64,000 bases of DNA from Oscillatoria sp. FACHB-1407 (GCF_014697545.1 NZ_JACJSA010000022.1:79577-143576), one strand, 5' to 3'. Shown: positions 1-10,900, numbered from the stretch's first letter. The notes: a model not told the origin generated them from the sequence alone. Made by a program: numbers and translations.

Positions 1-1
1 C

Positions 2-2872
2 AATCCGCCCCTAATCAAGCTGTTGGGAGTTCCACCCCGACGCAACGCTTCTCAAACCCCATTAGAGATAGCAGATTTGCCCACGTTTAAGTTGTGTTGT
101 GATGGGCGAGAACTGTTGCCAGAAGAACTACCTCTGCAACGCGCCATCAACACCGGAACAACGATCCACGACATCAACATCGACATCGTTCGATCGGATG
201 GAGCCATTTTCAAGTTATTTGGCTACTCCGCTCCTCTGTTTGATGAGATGGGCAAACCCCGTGGAGCCGTCAGTGCCTTCGTTGATGTCACTGAGCGCAA
301 ACGTACCGAGGCGGCTCTGGTGCAAGCTAACGAACGGTTTGAACTCGCCTCTGCCGCGGTGCGTGGGGTGTTGTATGAATGGAACGCAGAGACGAATCAC
401 ATTGAGCGATCGCAAGGCCTCGTTGACTTGATCGGCTACCATCCCGATGAGGCAGAACCCACCATCGACTGGTGGAATCAACACGTTCATCCCGACGATA
501 TCGAGAAACTGACTGCGATCGCTCACGATGCCTTAATGACAGGCAAAAGCCACTTCACTAACGAATATCGGGTGCGCCACCGAGACGGGCAATATCGCCA
601 TGTTTGGGACAGAGCCGTTATCGAGCGCGATCGCCACGGCAACGTCACTCGCATCATTGGGTGGAGTTTTGACATCACCCATCGCGTCAAAGCCGAAGTC
701 GAACGTGCTCAACTGTTAGAGCGAGAGCAACAAGCCAGAGCCGAAGCAGAGCGGGCACAGCAGCAACTCATTTCGATTTTTGAAACTTCCCCCGTTGGTA
801 TCGGCTTTCTAGACGCTGAGCAACGGTTTATCGCCATTAACGAAGCTCTAGCTGAGATCAATGGCATGAGCCAGGAAGAACATCTAGGACAGACAATTTC
901 AGACTTGTTTGGTCAAGCTGACCCTGCTCTCGTAGAACTGTTTCAGCGCATCTACAGCACAGGCACCCCCTTTACATCGCCGCATTTAGCGATCAACGTA
1001 CCCAGACGCAGCGATCGCCGTCCGGGATACTACAAAGTCTATTACCTGCCCATTCTGCAAAATGATGACCAGGTGGAATCGGTGTTGATCTACGTGCTCG
1101 ACGAGACAGAACGATTTCGTCTGCAAGAGGCACGCCGCTTTTTAGCTGAGTCTGGCAATGTGCTCGCCTCATCCCTCGACTATCAAGTCACGCTCACCAG
1201 CATTGCCGAACTGGCTGTGCCTGCTCTAGCAGACTGGTGCAGCGTCTACATTCAAGATGAAGACAGTCAGACGCGCCCGCTAATTGTGACGCACGTCAAT
1301 CCTAAAAAAGTTGCCTGGGCACAGGAGTTGCAACAACGGTATCCCTACAACCCCGATGAACCCCTTGGAGTCCCTCAAGTGATTCGCACAGGCAAGTCTG
1401 AGATTTATTCGGATATCCCCGATGCGCTGTTAGTTGAAGCCGCACGAGACGAATATCATTTGCAGTTGCTCCGTGAGGTGGGCTTCAGTTCGGTGATGAT
1501 CGTGCCCATCAAGGTGCATGAGCGGACGCTGGGAGCAATCACCTTTACCAGCGCAGAGTCGGGGCGACACTACGATCAGATCGATCTGGCGTTAGCAGAA
1601 GAATTGGGACGACGGGCTGCCCTTGCCGTCGAAAACGCGCAACTGTACAACCTGGCACAACGCGATCGCGCCAAAGCTGAAGAAGCCAACCGTATCAAGG
1701 ACGAGTTTTTAGCGGTGCTCTCCCACGAGTTGCGATCGCCCCTCAACCCTATTCTCGGATGGACAAAACTGCTCAAGACCCGTAACTTTGATACGGCTAC
1801 GCGCGATCGCGCCCTGGATACGATTGAGCGCAATGCCAAACTACAAACCCAACTGATTGAAGACTTGCTGGATGTGTCCCGCATTTTGCAGGGCAAGATG
1901 ATCCTCAATGTGGCGGATGTCGATCTCAAAGCCACTATCAGAGCGGCTCTTGAAACCGTGCGGTTGGCGGCTGAGGCAAAGGGGATTCAAATTCACACCT
2001 CCTTTGCTGCCGATGTTGAACCTGTAATGGGCGACGCAGGGCGATTACAGCAGATCATCTGGAATTTGCTCTCAAACGCGATTAAGTTCACGCCATCGGG
2101 TGGGCGGGTTGACGTGAGACTGGAGAAAGTAGCCAATGAGGACTGGGGAGAGCCTGGGAAACCCCCTTACGTGTCACACTCCAGATTCCCCCTTCTTACC
2201 CACGCTCAAATCACCGTCAGCGATACAGGCAAAGGCATTCGACCAGAATTTTTGCCCCATGTTTTCGACTACTTTCGCCAGGAAGACAGCACCACGACCC
2301 GTCGCTTTGGGGGCTTAGGATTGGGACTGGCGATCGTTCGACATCTGACCGAGCTTCATGGAGGCACAATCGATGTCTACAGTGCTGGAGAGGGGCAGGG
2401 AGCCTCATTTAAGGTGCGGATTCCCATCTCTCAGGCGCAACCCACCAACCCTCCGTCTCATGAGCCAGAGCACCCCCTGCTTACTTACACCTCGCCACTG
2501 CATCAAACCCGCATCTTAGTGGTGGATGATGAAACCGATGCGCGGGATCTGGTCACGGTGATTTTGCAGGAGCATCAGGCAATTGTGCGATCGGCAGCCT
2601 CCGCCACTCAGGCATTAGCAACGTTACGCGAGTTTCAACCACACCTGATCATCAGCGATATTGGAATGCCCGAAGTGAATGGGTATACCCTCTTGCATCA
2701 GGTACGTCATCAACTCCCGGAATATGCCAAGGTTCCCGCGATCGCCCTGACTGCCTATGCCAGCGAAACCGACCAACAACAGGCATTACGAGCCGGATTT
2801 CAACTTCATTTAGCAAAACCTATTGACCCAAATCATCTGGTAGAAGCGATCGCCTCTTTGTTGAAGGAATAG
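2..2872 (+). CDS. Hybrid sensor histidine kinase PAS-PAS-PAS-GAF-HisKA-HATPase-REC, 5' end outside window
   Basis: The frame is open to the window edge, and the first start-like codon (TTG at 23) lies inside PAS sequence, so the gene begins upstream. Visible order: the end of a first PAS/PAC (to about residue 95), a second PAS/PAC (about 100-220), a coiled linker, a third PAS (about 250-370), a GAF (about 385-545), HisKA with the phosphoacceptor His in SHELRSPLNP, a HATPase with an N box (LLSNAIKFT) and glycine-rich GKGIRPEF and GLGLGLAI boxes, and a C-terminal receiver starting ILVVDDE with its Asp in ISDIGMPE. It is presumably cytoplasmic, as no membrane segment is visible in this part. The GAF lacks the bilin-binding Cys signatures seen in two other kinases of this window. 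The ligand is unknown. Confidence 0.93.
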   Translation, partial: NPPLIKLLGVPPRRNASQTPLEIADLPTFKLCCDGRELLPEELPLQRAINTGTTIHDINIDIVRSDGAIFKLFGYSAPLFDEMGKPRGAVSAFVDVTERKRTEAALVQANERFELASAAVRGVLYEWNAETNHIERSQGLVDLIGYHPDEAEPTIDWWNQHVHPDDIEKLTAIAHDALMTGKSHFTNEYRVRHRDGQYRHVWDRAVIERDRHGNVTRIIGWSFDITHRVKAEVERAQLLEREQQARAEAERAQQQLISIFETSPVGIGFLDAEQRFIAINEALAEINGMSQEEHLGQTISDLFGQADPALVELFQRIYSTGTPFTSPHLAINVPRRSDRRPGYYKVYYLPILQNDDQVESVLIYVLDETERFRLQEARRFLAESGNVLASSLDYQVTLTSIAELAVPALADWCSVYIQDEDSQTRPLIVTHVNPKKVAWAQELQQRYPYNPDEPLGVPQVIRTGKSEIYSDIPDALLVEAARDEYHLQLLREVGFSSVMIVPIKVHERTLGAITFTSAESGRHYDQIDLALAEELGRRAALAVENAQLYNLAQRDRAKAEEANRIKDEFLAVLSHELRSPLNPILGWTKLLKTRNFDTATRDRALDTIERNAKLQTQLIEDLLDVSRILQGKMILNVADVDLKATIRAALETVRLAAEAKGIQIHTSFAADVEPVMGDAGRLQQIIWNLLSNAIKFTPSGGRVDVRLEKVANEDWGEPGKPPYVSHSRFPLLTHAQITVSDTGKGIRPEFLPHVFDYFRQEDSTTTRRFGGLGLGLAIVRHLTELHGGTIDVYSAGEGQGASFKVRIPISQAQPTNPPSHEPEHPLLTYTSPLHQTRILVVDDETDARDLVTVILQEHQAIVRSAASATQALATLREFQPHLIISDIGMPEVNGYTLLHQVRHQLPEYAKVPAIALTAYASETDQQQALRAGFQLHLAKPIDPNHLVEAIASLLKE

Positions 2873-3022
2873 GACATTTTTTTGTTCCCACCCTGAGGCA
2901 GCCATCTCTAAAGGTTTACAGACTCTCAAAGATCGTGTAAATGGATACAAAAGTTATGCCTCAGACAGCTACGAACGTCATAATAGATAACGTTTGATAG
3001 TCTTACGCTCTGGCTCAGGGAG

Positions 3023-3074
3023 AAGGGGGGTTGGGGGCTTTTGCCTCCAGCCAGGGGTGGAACCCCGCCCTCCA
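3023..3074 (+). repeat. Dispersed GC-rich palindromic repeat, copy 1
   Basis: A G-rich arm (GGGGGTTGGGGGCTTTTGCC) is followed by CCAGCCAGGGGTGGAACCCC, so two adjacent hairpins can form. The same core occurs near 5593, 13061, 34933 and 42802. It creates an apparent upstream TTG start at 3041 for the following gene, which is why that start was not used. Confidence 0.75.
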
Positions 3075-3085
3075 TTCTAATCTTG

Positions 3086-5263
3086 ATGAGTACTGCTTTA
3101 TCTACCATCGCTATGCCTGTAGACCGTATTGGCAACACACCCCGACAGGCAACCACGATCGATGCGGGAGTTGGTTTTAGACGCTATCGCGATCAGATCG
3201 GGGGGGCCGATCGCAACGACTACTTCCGGCTTAACCTGAGCGATCGCCGCAGCTACAGTATTTCGCTCACACCATCGACCGCCGATGCACAACTTCAACT
3301 GCTAGATGCGGCAGGGCGAGTGATTCAGCGATCGCGACGGTCTGGCAGAAGTCGTAAAGTAATCAACACAGTTTTAGAGGTTGGAACCTATTTCATTCGG
3401 GTGTTTTCGGCTCGGCGGGGTCGCGTAGCCACTCGATATCTGTTAGGGGTTTCCGCGACTGCAATACCTGAAGAACCTGTAGTCGATCGCGTGGGGAATA
3501 GCTCAACTCAAGCGAGTGACCTCGGCATCCTGACGGGCGATCGTACGTTGACAGAGGCGATCGGAGGGGCTGATCCACGCGATTATTACCGCTTTAACCT
3601 GACCCAACTCAGCAAACTGACGCTCAACCTCGACAACCGCATCAATTCGGTGTCACTGCTCCAACGAGATGGGGCAGCGATCGCGGGTCAGTGGACTGCC
3701 ACCGATACAGGGCAACAATGGAGTTGGGAACTCCTACCGGGAACCTACTACATTCAACTGGAAGCGGCTCCCGCACAACCCAACACCAACTACACCCTGG
3801 CAATCACCACTACCCCCGACCGCGCAGGCAGTACTCCCAATCAAGCCTTGGATCTGGGAACCCTGACCCAAACCCAAACGGTGAGCAATTGGCTCGGCTC
3901 TAGCAATACCAGCGATTATTACCGCTTCACGTTGAATCGAGACATCAATTTGTCACTTGCCCTCAACGGTTTAGGACAATCAGTTGGGAGCATTGCTCTG
4001 TTAGACAGCAACGACTCAACCCTACAATTTGCCACGGGGTCTGGTTCAACTGCCTCCATTACCCAGGACTTAACCGCAGGCACCTATTACGTGCAGGTGT
4101 TGGGCAACAGTGACTACACGCTGACTCTCAATCTGCCCGCAGCAGATTTGGTAGCAACTGCTTTTAGCACGCCCTATGCACTCAGTGTAGGTTCCTCATT
4201 TACCACACAGTTTCAACTGCAAAACGTGGGTACTGAATCCGTAGGAGCATTTCGGGTCAACTTCTATCTGTCAAGCGATACCCAAATCACCAGGGGCGAT
4301 CGCCTTTTAGGTCACTACGATATTGCCGCTCTCAATGCCAACAGCCGCACCGGAACCCTCAATACTGTGTTAACGCTCCCCGATGCCAATGATCTGTTCT
4401 GGCAAACCGATGGCACCTACTATATCGGCATGGCGATCGACCCCTTGAGAGCAGTCCGAGAAACCGATGAAACCAACAACAGCAACCAGGGTATCACGTT
4501 CGATCAGGATGCGGTTAATATCAGTGGCTTACCCAACACCCGCCCGTTCAACATCGACATTGATTACAGCAGTGATACGATTGGCTGGTTTACCCCTCAG
4601 CGACGTGCTGCATTAGAAGCTGCTGCTAGTATTTGGGAAAAGATCATTCAAAATGACTTGTTTGGTGCAATTGACCTGACATTAAATGTCAGGGCAGATG
4701 AGTTGGGTGGAACTACCGCCGGAAGAGCCTGGGCTAGCTCTGAATTCAATCCCAATGCTTCGATCGAGTTTGACCTGTCTACTAACTGGTTTTTTGATGC
4801 CAGTCCCAACACTGCCGATGACATTCCCGCCAACACGCTCGATTTTATCTCCGTCGCTGTGCATGAAATTGGGCATACCCTCGGTTTTTCGGGAGTGGAT
4901 AACGAGTTCAATAGTCGTGTCGTCAATGGAGCGTTTACAGGCATCAATGCCAGAGCTTACAACGGGGGCAACTCAATTCCGCTATCGGGTGATGGCTCTC
5001 ACATTCGCCCCGGTTATGAGTTTGGCACCAGTGGCGCACCCCTGATGAATCCATTTGTTGCCTCTGGTACGCGCATATTACCAACCGTTCTTGATTTGGC
5101 GATTCTGGATGATATTCGTTTCACCGTGAACTACGGTGCAGCGTCTCAAAATCGGTCTAACAATTCTGCCTCCTCGCAACCCATCAGCTACGCTCAGTGT
5201 GGTTGTGCTGCCTGCATCACCAATCTCAATTCCGATCGCCAGTCGGTCTTTTCGGGCATCTAA
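3086..5263 (+). CDS. PPC-repeat and CARDB-domain protein with metzincin-like protease motif
   Basis: A 725-residue protein with three tandem PPC (pre-peptidase C-terminal) beta modules, each opening with a D-R-x-G-N/S-x-x-x-Q-A motif and containing DYYRF/DYFRL. A CARDB-like module (about residues 360-475) follows, then a region with the zinc motif HEIGHTLGF around residue 593. PPC and CARDB modules are typical of secreted or surface proteins. No clear N-terminal signal peptide is seen, so export would need another route. The zinc motif fits HExxHxxG, but the third metzincin ligand is not at the usual spacing, leaving activity uncertain. The C-terminus has an odd CGCAAC cluster. ATG 3086 was preferred because the earlier TTG lies in a dispersed repeat; ATG 3113 is also possible. 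Confidence 0.85.
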   Translation: MSTALSTIAMPVDRIGNTPRQATTIDAGVGFRRYRDQIGGADRNDYFRLNLSDRRSYSISLTPSTADAQLQLLDAAGRVIQRSRRSGRSRKVINTVLEVGTYFIRVFSARRGRVATRYLLGVSATAIPEEPVVDRVGNSSTQASDLGILTGDRTLTEAIGGADPRDYYRFNLTQLSKLTLNLDNRINSVSLLQRDGAAIAGQWTATDTGQQWSWELLPGTYYIQLEAAPAQPNTNYTLAITTTPDRAGSTPNQALDLGTLTQTQTVSNWLGSSNTSDYYRFTLNRDINLSLALNGLGQSVGSIALLDSNDSTLQFATGSGSTASITQDLTAGTYYVQVLGNSDYTLTLNLPAADLVATAFSTPYALSVGSSFTTQFQLQNVGTESVGAFRVNFYLSSDTQITRGDRLLGHYDIAALNANSRTGTLNTVLTLPDANDLFWQTDGTYYIGMAIDPLRAVRETDETNNSNQGITFDQDAVNISGLPNTRPFNIDIDYSSDTIGWFTPQRRAALEAAASIWEKIIQNDLFGAIDLTLNVRADELGGTTAGRAWASSEFNPNASIEFDLSTNWFFDASPNTADDIPANTLDFISVAVHEIGHTLGFSGVDNEFNSRVVNGAFTGINARAYNGGNSIPLSGDGSHIRPGYEFGTSGAPLMNPFVASGTRILPTVLDLAILDDIRFTVNYGAASQNRSNNSASSQPISYAQCGCAACITNLNSDRQSVFSGI

Positions 5264-5385
5264 ACCTCGCAAGCCGCACCCTAACGGCGATGCGGGTTAA
5301 GCATCTGGCGGTTTCAATCGCCAAACTCCTGATCTCGAACTCAGGTTACCATCTCTAAAAATTTGAGCTACGCATCAATATCTCT

Positions 5386-5413
5386 GTAGGGGCATTTCGC
5401 GAAACGCCCCTAC
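5386..5413. repeat. 28-bp near-perfect palindrome
   Basis: GTAGGGGC is followed by a TTTCGCGAAA-like centre and then GCCCCTAC, giving a hairpin with one mismatched pair. It lies about 120 bp after the protease gene. It could act as a transcription terminator or simply be a dispersed cyanobacterial repeat; there is no T-run after it. The rest of the interval 5264-5592 shows nothing recognisable. Confidence 0.6.
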
Positions 5414-5592
5414 CACTAATCTGTAACCGTTATGGTTGAATTGGTATTACCCTACACCCCACAACCATTCTTCCCCTTACTCCCCCCTCTGACAGAAAGC
5501 GACCTTCCCATAGATTTGTCTCCAGGTAGAAGCCGATCGCCCCTTTATTCTGCGATATATGCAATATGTAGCAAGTGTCGAGACAGTTAATC

Positions 5593-5648
5593 CAAGGGGG
5601 TGTGGGGGCTACGCTCCCAGCCAGGGGTTCCTCCCCTGCACCCCGTCC
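5593..5648 (+). repeat. Dispersed GC-rich palindromic repeat, copy 2
   Basis: The core reads AAGGGGGTGTGGGGGCT, then CCCAGCCAGGGGTTC, then CCCCTGCACCCC. It is the same family as the copies at 13061 and 34933, but the flanking arms outside the core are not conserved here. It lies about 60 bp upstream of a small + strand gene. Confidence 0.75.
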
Positions 5649-5704
5649 TAACCAACCCCTCGGTTGCTATAGAAAAATTTGTTAATAAATCTGGATGTCG
5701 GGCT

Positions 5705-5926
5705 ATGTTCGAGTTATTAGAAGCCACTGTCAAGCCTTTGATGCTCAACTCCAATGTGTTGGATGTGGCGTATGAGATGTATTTGCAAGCACCCCAATCC
5801 AATAATCCAATCATCGATCTGAGGGAGTTATCACGCCGCACGGGAGCCAGTTTGTTAGAGTGTCGTAATGCGATCGTAGATGCTAACAAAGTGGGTAGAT
5901 TTCCCAATTGTGCGCTGGAATCTTAG
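5705..5926 (+). CDS. Small hypothetical protein (73 aa), possible winged-helix-like fold
   Basis: ATG at 5705 gives MFELLEATVKPLML..., a soluble acidic/amphipathic protein. Its second half (LRELSRRTGASLLECRNAIVDAN) reads like a helix-turn-helix pairing. The frame remains open upstream into the dispersed repeat, but that part translates as repeat sequence, so the ATG after the repeat was chosen. No family was recognised. It is convergent with the kinase gene that follows. Function unknown. Confidence 0.55.
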   Translation: MFELLEATVKPLMLNSNVLDVAYEMYLQAPQSNNPIIDLRELSRRTGASLLECRNAIVDANKVGRFPNCALES

Positions 5927-5942
5927 GGATAAAAGTTCAGAG

Positions 5943-7694
5943 TTAGTGACGGGGCGATCGCAACGGCAATCGTACTGTAAAACAGGTGACGTTGTTTTGA
6001 CTGGTGGCTTCGATCGCCCCATCTAGTTGTTCCACTAACTTTTTGGTCAGTGCCAACCCTAAACCCGTACCCCCATGCTTCCAGGGGTCATTATTGGGAA
6101 TGCGGTAAAACTTATCGAATACGCGGGACAGTTCCTTGGGTGCAATTTCAACCCCCGTATTACACACTTGCAGCGACAAAATCTCTTGCTTAACGTCAGC
6201 CGAGATCATAATTGTTTCATGAGCTGGCGTATATTTGCAGGCATTCATCAACAATTCAGTAACAATTCGACTTAAGCTGAGCAAGTCAATTGTCAGTGCG
6301 GGGAGATCTGGATCAATCGTCAGTCGTAAGTGTTGTTGTTGCTCTTGAGCGCGTAGATAAAAAGCTTCAACGATATGATTTAACCACCCATGCAAGTTAA
6401 TCGTAGTTGGTTGCAGCGCATGAGTCCCTGCTTCTAAATGCTGTAAGTCGAGGAGGTCATTCACAAGTTGCAATTCGCGATCGCACTCCTGTTTAAGAAT
6501 CTCAAAATACTGAATAACTTTGCTGGAAGAAGTCGGAGATTGTAATAACTGTTCTACTAAAATTTGTCCCTGAAACGTTAAAGCATCTATCAATTGCAAT
6601 GCCATTTTCATATTTGCTAAGGGACTGCGTAACTCATGAGAAATGGTGCTGAGGAAATCATTTTTGAGTTGATTGAGCCGCTCCAGTTCCTTGATCTGGT
6701 TTTGAGAGGCATCATAGAGTTGTGCCTGACGGAGGGCGATCGCACATTGATTCGCCACTTGCTCCACTAAATGAATTTCCTGTTCACTAAAACTGGAAAG
6801 CATTGGCTTAAGTATCCACAGTTCTCCTAAAATGCCGTGTCGTTCAACCTGATCATCAAAGATCGGGCAAGCCAAAATTGCCGAGTGATCGGAGGTGGAG
6901 GCGGGTTGCACTTGGCAAAAGGCAAACCAGTGCTGTTGGTGTAACTGTTCGTAGATCTTAGGGGTATCTGCGATGTAAAGCGTTTGTCCCTGCGTTGTCA
7001 CTTGTCCCGGTTGAACATACTCATAGCGAACGGTAGAGGTGAGGCGATCGGGGCTATAGAGCACCGCATTACAACAATGACACTCCAACGCTTTTGCCAG
7101 TTCTGTAACAACTGTTTGCAAAATTTGATTTTGATCCAGAGTATCGCGTACTTCATCCGAAATGCGCTTTAGAGTCCGTTCCAGGGTTAAGGCTTGTTCC
7201 AGTTCGAGCGTGCGTACTTGAACCCGACGTTCTAAATCAACATTCAAATGTTGTAATCGTTGATTGAGATTGAGCAGTTGTTGTTGCTGTGATCGAATGG
7301 TCAGTTGATGTTGAATTCGGACTAAAACCTCCTCAATTTGAAAGGGTTTTGTAATGTAATCTGCACCCCCCATTGAGAAGGCTCTTGCCTTATCCAACAC
7401 ATCGTTGAGAGCACTTAAAAAAATTACAGGGATATGTTGTGTTAATCGATTTGCCTTGAGTCGAGAGCAGATTTCATAGCCATCCATGATGGGCATACGA
7501 ATATCAAGCAGGATCAAATCGGGCACATCCGCCTGCACCGTGTTTAGAGCAGCCTGTCCGTTGAGTGCCTGCCGGACAACGAACCCTTCTTGAGTGAGCA
7601 GTTTGGAGAGGGTTCGTAGATTGTCAGGTTGGTCATCCACAATCAGAATACTAATCGCACCGACAGAGTTAAAAACGGGAGATAACGCATTCAT
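5943..7694 (-). CDS. Receiver-GAF-histidine kinase (REC-coiled coil-GAF-HisKA-HATPase)
   Basis: 583 residues, cytoplasmic. The N-terminal receiver (about 14-130) has ILIVDDQ, the phosphoacceptor Asp in LLDIRMP and the Lys in YITKPF. A long Gln-rich coiled coil (about 135-185) leads to a GAF domain (about 190-330), then HisKA with FLSTISHELRSP and a HATPase with LLMNACKYT, NTGVEI and GTGLGLAL. A receiver at the N-terminus fused to a kinase implies an input from another kinase. It lies 14 bp downstream of the truncated 3' end of the large kinase gene on the same strand, so the two were probably one operon. The protein encoded at 47393 has the same receiver-kinase logic, and its C-terminal half is similar (FYRIPxNDPWKHGGTGLGLA in both), so they are paralogues. 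Confidence 0.92.
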   Translation of the reverse strand: MNALSPVFNSVGAISILIVDDQPDNLRTLSKLLTQEGFVVRQALNGQAALNTVQADVPDLILLDIRMPIMDGYEICSRLKANRLTQHIPVIFLSALNDVLDKARAFSMGGADYITKPFQIEEVLVRIQHQLTIRSQQQQLLNLNQRLQHLNVDLERRVQVRTLELEQALTLERTLKRISDEVRDTLDQNQILQTVVTELAKALECHCCNAVLYSPDRLTSTVRYEYVQPGQVTTQGQTLYIADTPKIYEQLHQQHWFAFCQVQPASTSDHSAILACPIFDDQVERHGILGELWILKPMLSSFSEQEIHLVEQVANQCAIALRQAQLYDASQNQIKELERLNQLKNDFLSTISHELRSPLANMKMALQLIDALTFQGQILVEQLLQSPTSSSKVIQYFEILKQECDRELQLVNDLLDLQHLEAGTHALQPTTINLHGWLNHIVEAFYLRAQEQQQHLRLTIDPDLPALTIDLLSLSRIVTELLMNACKYTPAHETIMISADVKQEILSLQVCNTGVEIAPKELSRVFDKFYRIPNNDPWKHGGTGLGLALTKKLVEQLDGAIEATSQNNVTCFTVRLPLRSPRH

Positions 7695-7708
7695 GGATTT
7701 TAAAGAGC

Positions 7709-7945
7709 TTATTTTATATCAAGATAAATCCTCGATGCATCGATGATGGGCTGAAACTCAAAGCTATGCGTTAATCTCTCTAATTTACGAGCCAGCACAG
7801 CGTATTCCGAAGGGATTTGTTGCAGCAATTGATTGACGGCTTCGTCTTGACATAACAGGGAGGCTCTATGCAATGCACTGATCCACTCTAAAGGCATCAC
7901 AGCTAACTCTTCTGCCGATAGAGACGGGTCAATGAGCCACAAGTT
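7709..7945 (-). pseudogene. Frameshifted C-terminal tail of the upstream hybrid kinase
   Basis: This frame encodes about 78 residues (WLIDPSLSAEELAVMP..., ending ASRIYLDIK). It resembles the short helical tail often found after the last receiver in cyanobacterial hybrid kinases. It has no ATG or ribosome site. It continues exactly where the 1.6k-residue kinase stops: removing one A/T from the six-T run at 7967-7972 makes YSQKGKDAADDNLWLIDPS read straight through. It is therefore best read as the detached tail of that kinase and not as a separate gene. A sequencing error in the homopolymer would look the same. Confidence 0.75.
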
Positions 7946-7946
7946 A

Positions 7947-10900
7947 TCATCTGCTGCGTCTTTTCCTTTTTTGGGAATAGATGTAGTCTACCCCCAAATG
8001 TTCCGTCATCTTGCGGAATAGGATTTTCTCCGAAAAAGGTTTACTAATGTAATCATTGCACCCGGCAGCAAGAGCACAGGCGTGATCATCCGGCAGTGCC
8101 TGAGCGGTAAGAGCAATGATGATGGTAGGGCGTGGGGAGTCGGAGGGGAGTGGGTTGCCCTCCTGTCCCTCGGCTTCCTCAACCTGTTCTCCTGTTTCCC
8201 GTTTCTCTAAGGCTCGAATTTGCCGAGTCACTTCATACCCATCCATTCCCGGTAGGCGAATATCCATCCAGACCAGGTGGGGTTGCCATTGCTGCCAGAG
8301 AGATAGAGCCTCCTCTCCTGTCGTCGCTTCCTCGACAGTAAACCCAATCTGTTTCAATAGCTTTACGAGTAGCAGTCGATTCTCTGCCTGGTCATCTACC
8401 ACCAAAATTCGATAGTCCGGTTGACCGGGAGCTAACCCAATCACGAGACGATCTGTCACTGGAGATGGGATAGTTTCTCCAGTGACAATCTCCACTGGAA
8501 TCGTGAACCCAAACGTACTTCCTTGTCCCAGACGACTCTGAGCCGTAATCTCGCCTCCCATGAGTTGTACTAAACGACGGCTAATCGTCAACCCTAACCC
8601 GGTTCCTTCCTGGACTCGTTGTCCCGCCGCCGTTTGAGTAAAGGCATCAAAAATCAGATCCAAATCCTGGGGAGCAATGCCAACTCCGGTGTCTTCTATT
8701 TCAACGTGGAGCAAATAGGAAGTAGGGAGTGCAGAGTAGGTCGAGTCTGGTAGCTCCTGCCCGGTTTCCGGTTCTCGATGCCCTAAACTGAGGCGCAACG
8801 TAACCCCACCCTGGTCAGTAAATTTAATCGCATTGCTCAAGAGATTCAGCAGGACTTGCTCTAACTTTTGAGCATCTACCACGATGAATTGCGGCACTTC
8901 GGGAAGGATATCGAGATGGAGAAGTAAGTTTTTGCGATTGGCTCGCTCACTCAAGGTTGTCTGGATGGCGTGGAGTTGCTCGAACAGGTCAATCGCTTGC
9001 TTTTCAAGGGAGAGTTTTCCAGATTCGATTTTAGATAGATCCAAAATTTCATTAATTAACTTCAGCAACGAGTTACCGCTGTTGTGAATTAGATCGATGT
9101 ATTCGCGATCGCTTGCCGAGATATCAGGGTTACGCTGCATTAACTGAGCAAATCCCAGAATGGCGTTGAGCGGTGTCCGCAGTTCATGGCTCATGTTGGC
9201 AAGAAACATACTCTTCGCCTGATTGGCGGCTTCTGCGGCTTCTTTTGCCTGTTGCAGGGCTTGCTCTGTCTGCTTGCGATCGCTAATATCGGTAACTCGT
9301 ACTAAGTTGAGCTGTTGATCAGCAATTTGCACTGGTTTTGCCGCCAAGTTGCCCCAGAAAAAATTCCCTTGACGGGTGATGTATTCAACTTCTCGGCTCC
9401 AAAATCCTTTTTGTTGCATCTCCACCACGATCTGAGCGATCTCCTCTGACGTGAATGGTCGCCGCTGTAACGTACGACCTTCGATGCCAATTAATTCTGT
9501 CTTGTTGTTGACTTCAAAGAGTTCTACAGCCCGTTGGTTGCAATCTGTAATCAGCAAGGTATTGGGATCAACCAGGAAGAGAGCATCAGTTGCTTCGTTA
9601 TAAATTGTTTCACGCAGGTCTTTCTGGCGTTGTAGTTCTAACTCAGCTTGTTTGCGATCGCTAATATCAGTGATCTGGGCAATCAGATAGAGGGGGCGAT
9701 CGTCCATATCCCGCATTAAAGCAATATTCAACAATCCCCAGATGGAGTGTCCGTCCTTGTGTAAAAATCGTTTTTCGACCTGATAGCCCGGAATTTCACC
9801 CGCCATCATTTGATTGGCTAGAGCGGAGTCAATCTGTTGGTCGAGTGGATGAGTGATTGCCTCCAATCCCAGCATTAACAATGTTTCTTCTGAATATCCC
9901 AGCATTTGACAGAGCGTAGAGTTAACCTCTTGAAATCCACCTACCAGTGAGATCAATGCCATTCCGGTTGTGATCGTGTCAAAGGCTCCCTTAAATTTTT
10001 GCTCGCTCTGGCGAAGGGCAAGTTCTATCTGCTTCAAGGAGGTGATATCTCGGAGACTGACCACAATCCCTGAAATAGCACCCTGTTCGTTTGTGTAGGG
10101 AGCATAGGTGATGCTAAAAAATTGCCTTCCCAACGCAGGTAGCTCAAACCATTCGTTGCGCTCGACTGTATGCCCTGCAAGACATTGGCTGTAACAGGGA
10201 CGAATAACCTGCTCAAACACATCTCGCCCTACAATATCACTAACGAGCAGCCCAATGATTTCAGAAGCATTTCTGTTGTACCAGCTTAGGTAAGTCTGAT
10301 TAACAACCCGATAACGGTATTGAGTATCAATCAGGGCAATGCCATCGGTTGTGCTTGCAATAATGCGTTCGTATTGTCGCAGGGCAATTTCTGCTAATTT
10401 GCGATCGGTGATATCTCTTGCTGCTGCGTAAATCAGTTCGCCAACCGGGAACGATCGCCACTCAATCCAGCGGTAGGAACCGTCCTTGCAGCGATAACGG
10501 TTGATAAAGTTAAGGCTAGCTTCTTGCTCCGTCAGGAATGCAAGTTCCGTAAGGGTGCTGTCTAGATCATCGGGATGCACATAATCTAGAAATCGGTTGC
10601 CCTCTAGTTCTGCCAGGTCATAGCCAAGGGTCTTTTCCCATTGTTGATTGACGCGACGGAAGTAGCCGTTGGTATCGGCAATGCAAAGTAAATCGAGTGC
10701 AACAGAGAAGAATCGATCGAGCTCTTCAGTTTTAGCTTGCAACGCCAGTTCTGCCTGTTTGCGATCGGTAATGTCTACTGAAATTGCAGTGACGACCCAA
10801 CATTGCTGAGTCTCATTCCAGCGAGAATTATTGGACTGTGAAATCCACCGCAGATCACCATTTTTATGCCGCAGTCGATATTCGTAAGTATCTGTTCGTT

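Noticed and set aside
3041..3085. Upstream TTG start for the PPC protease
   Set aside because: The first 15 residues are encoded by a dispersed repeat; ATG 3086 is cleaner.
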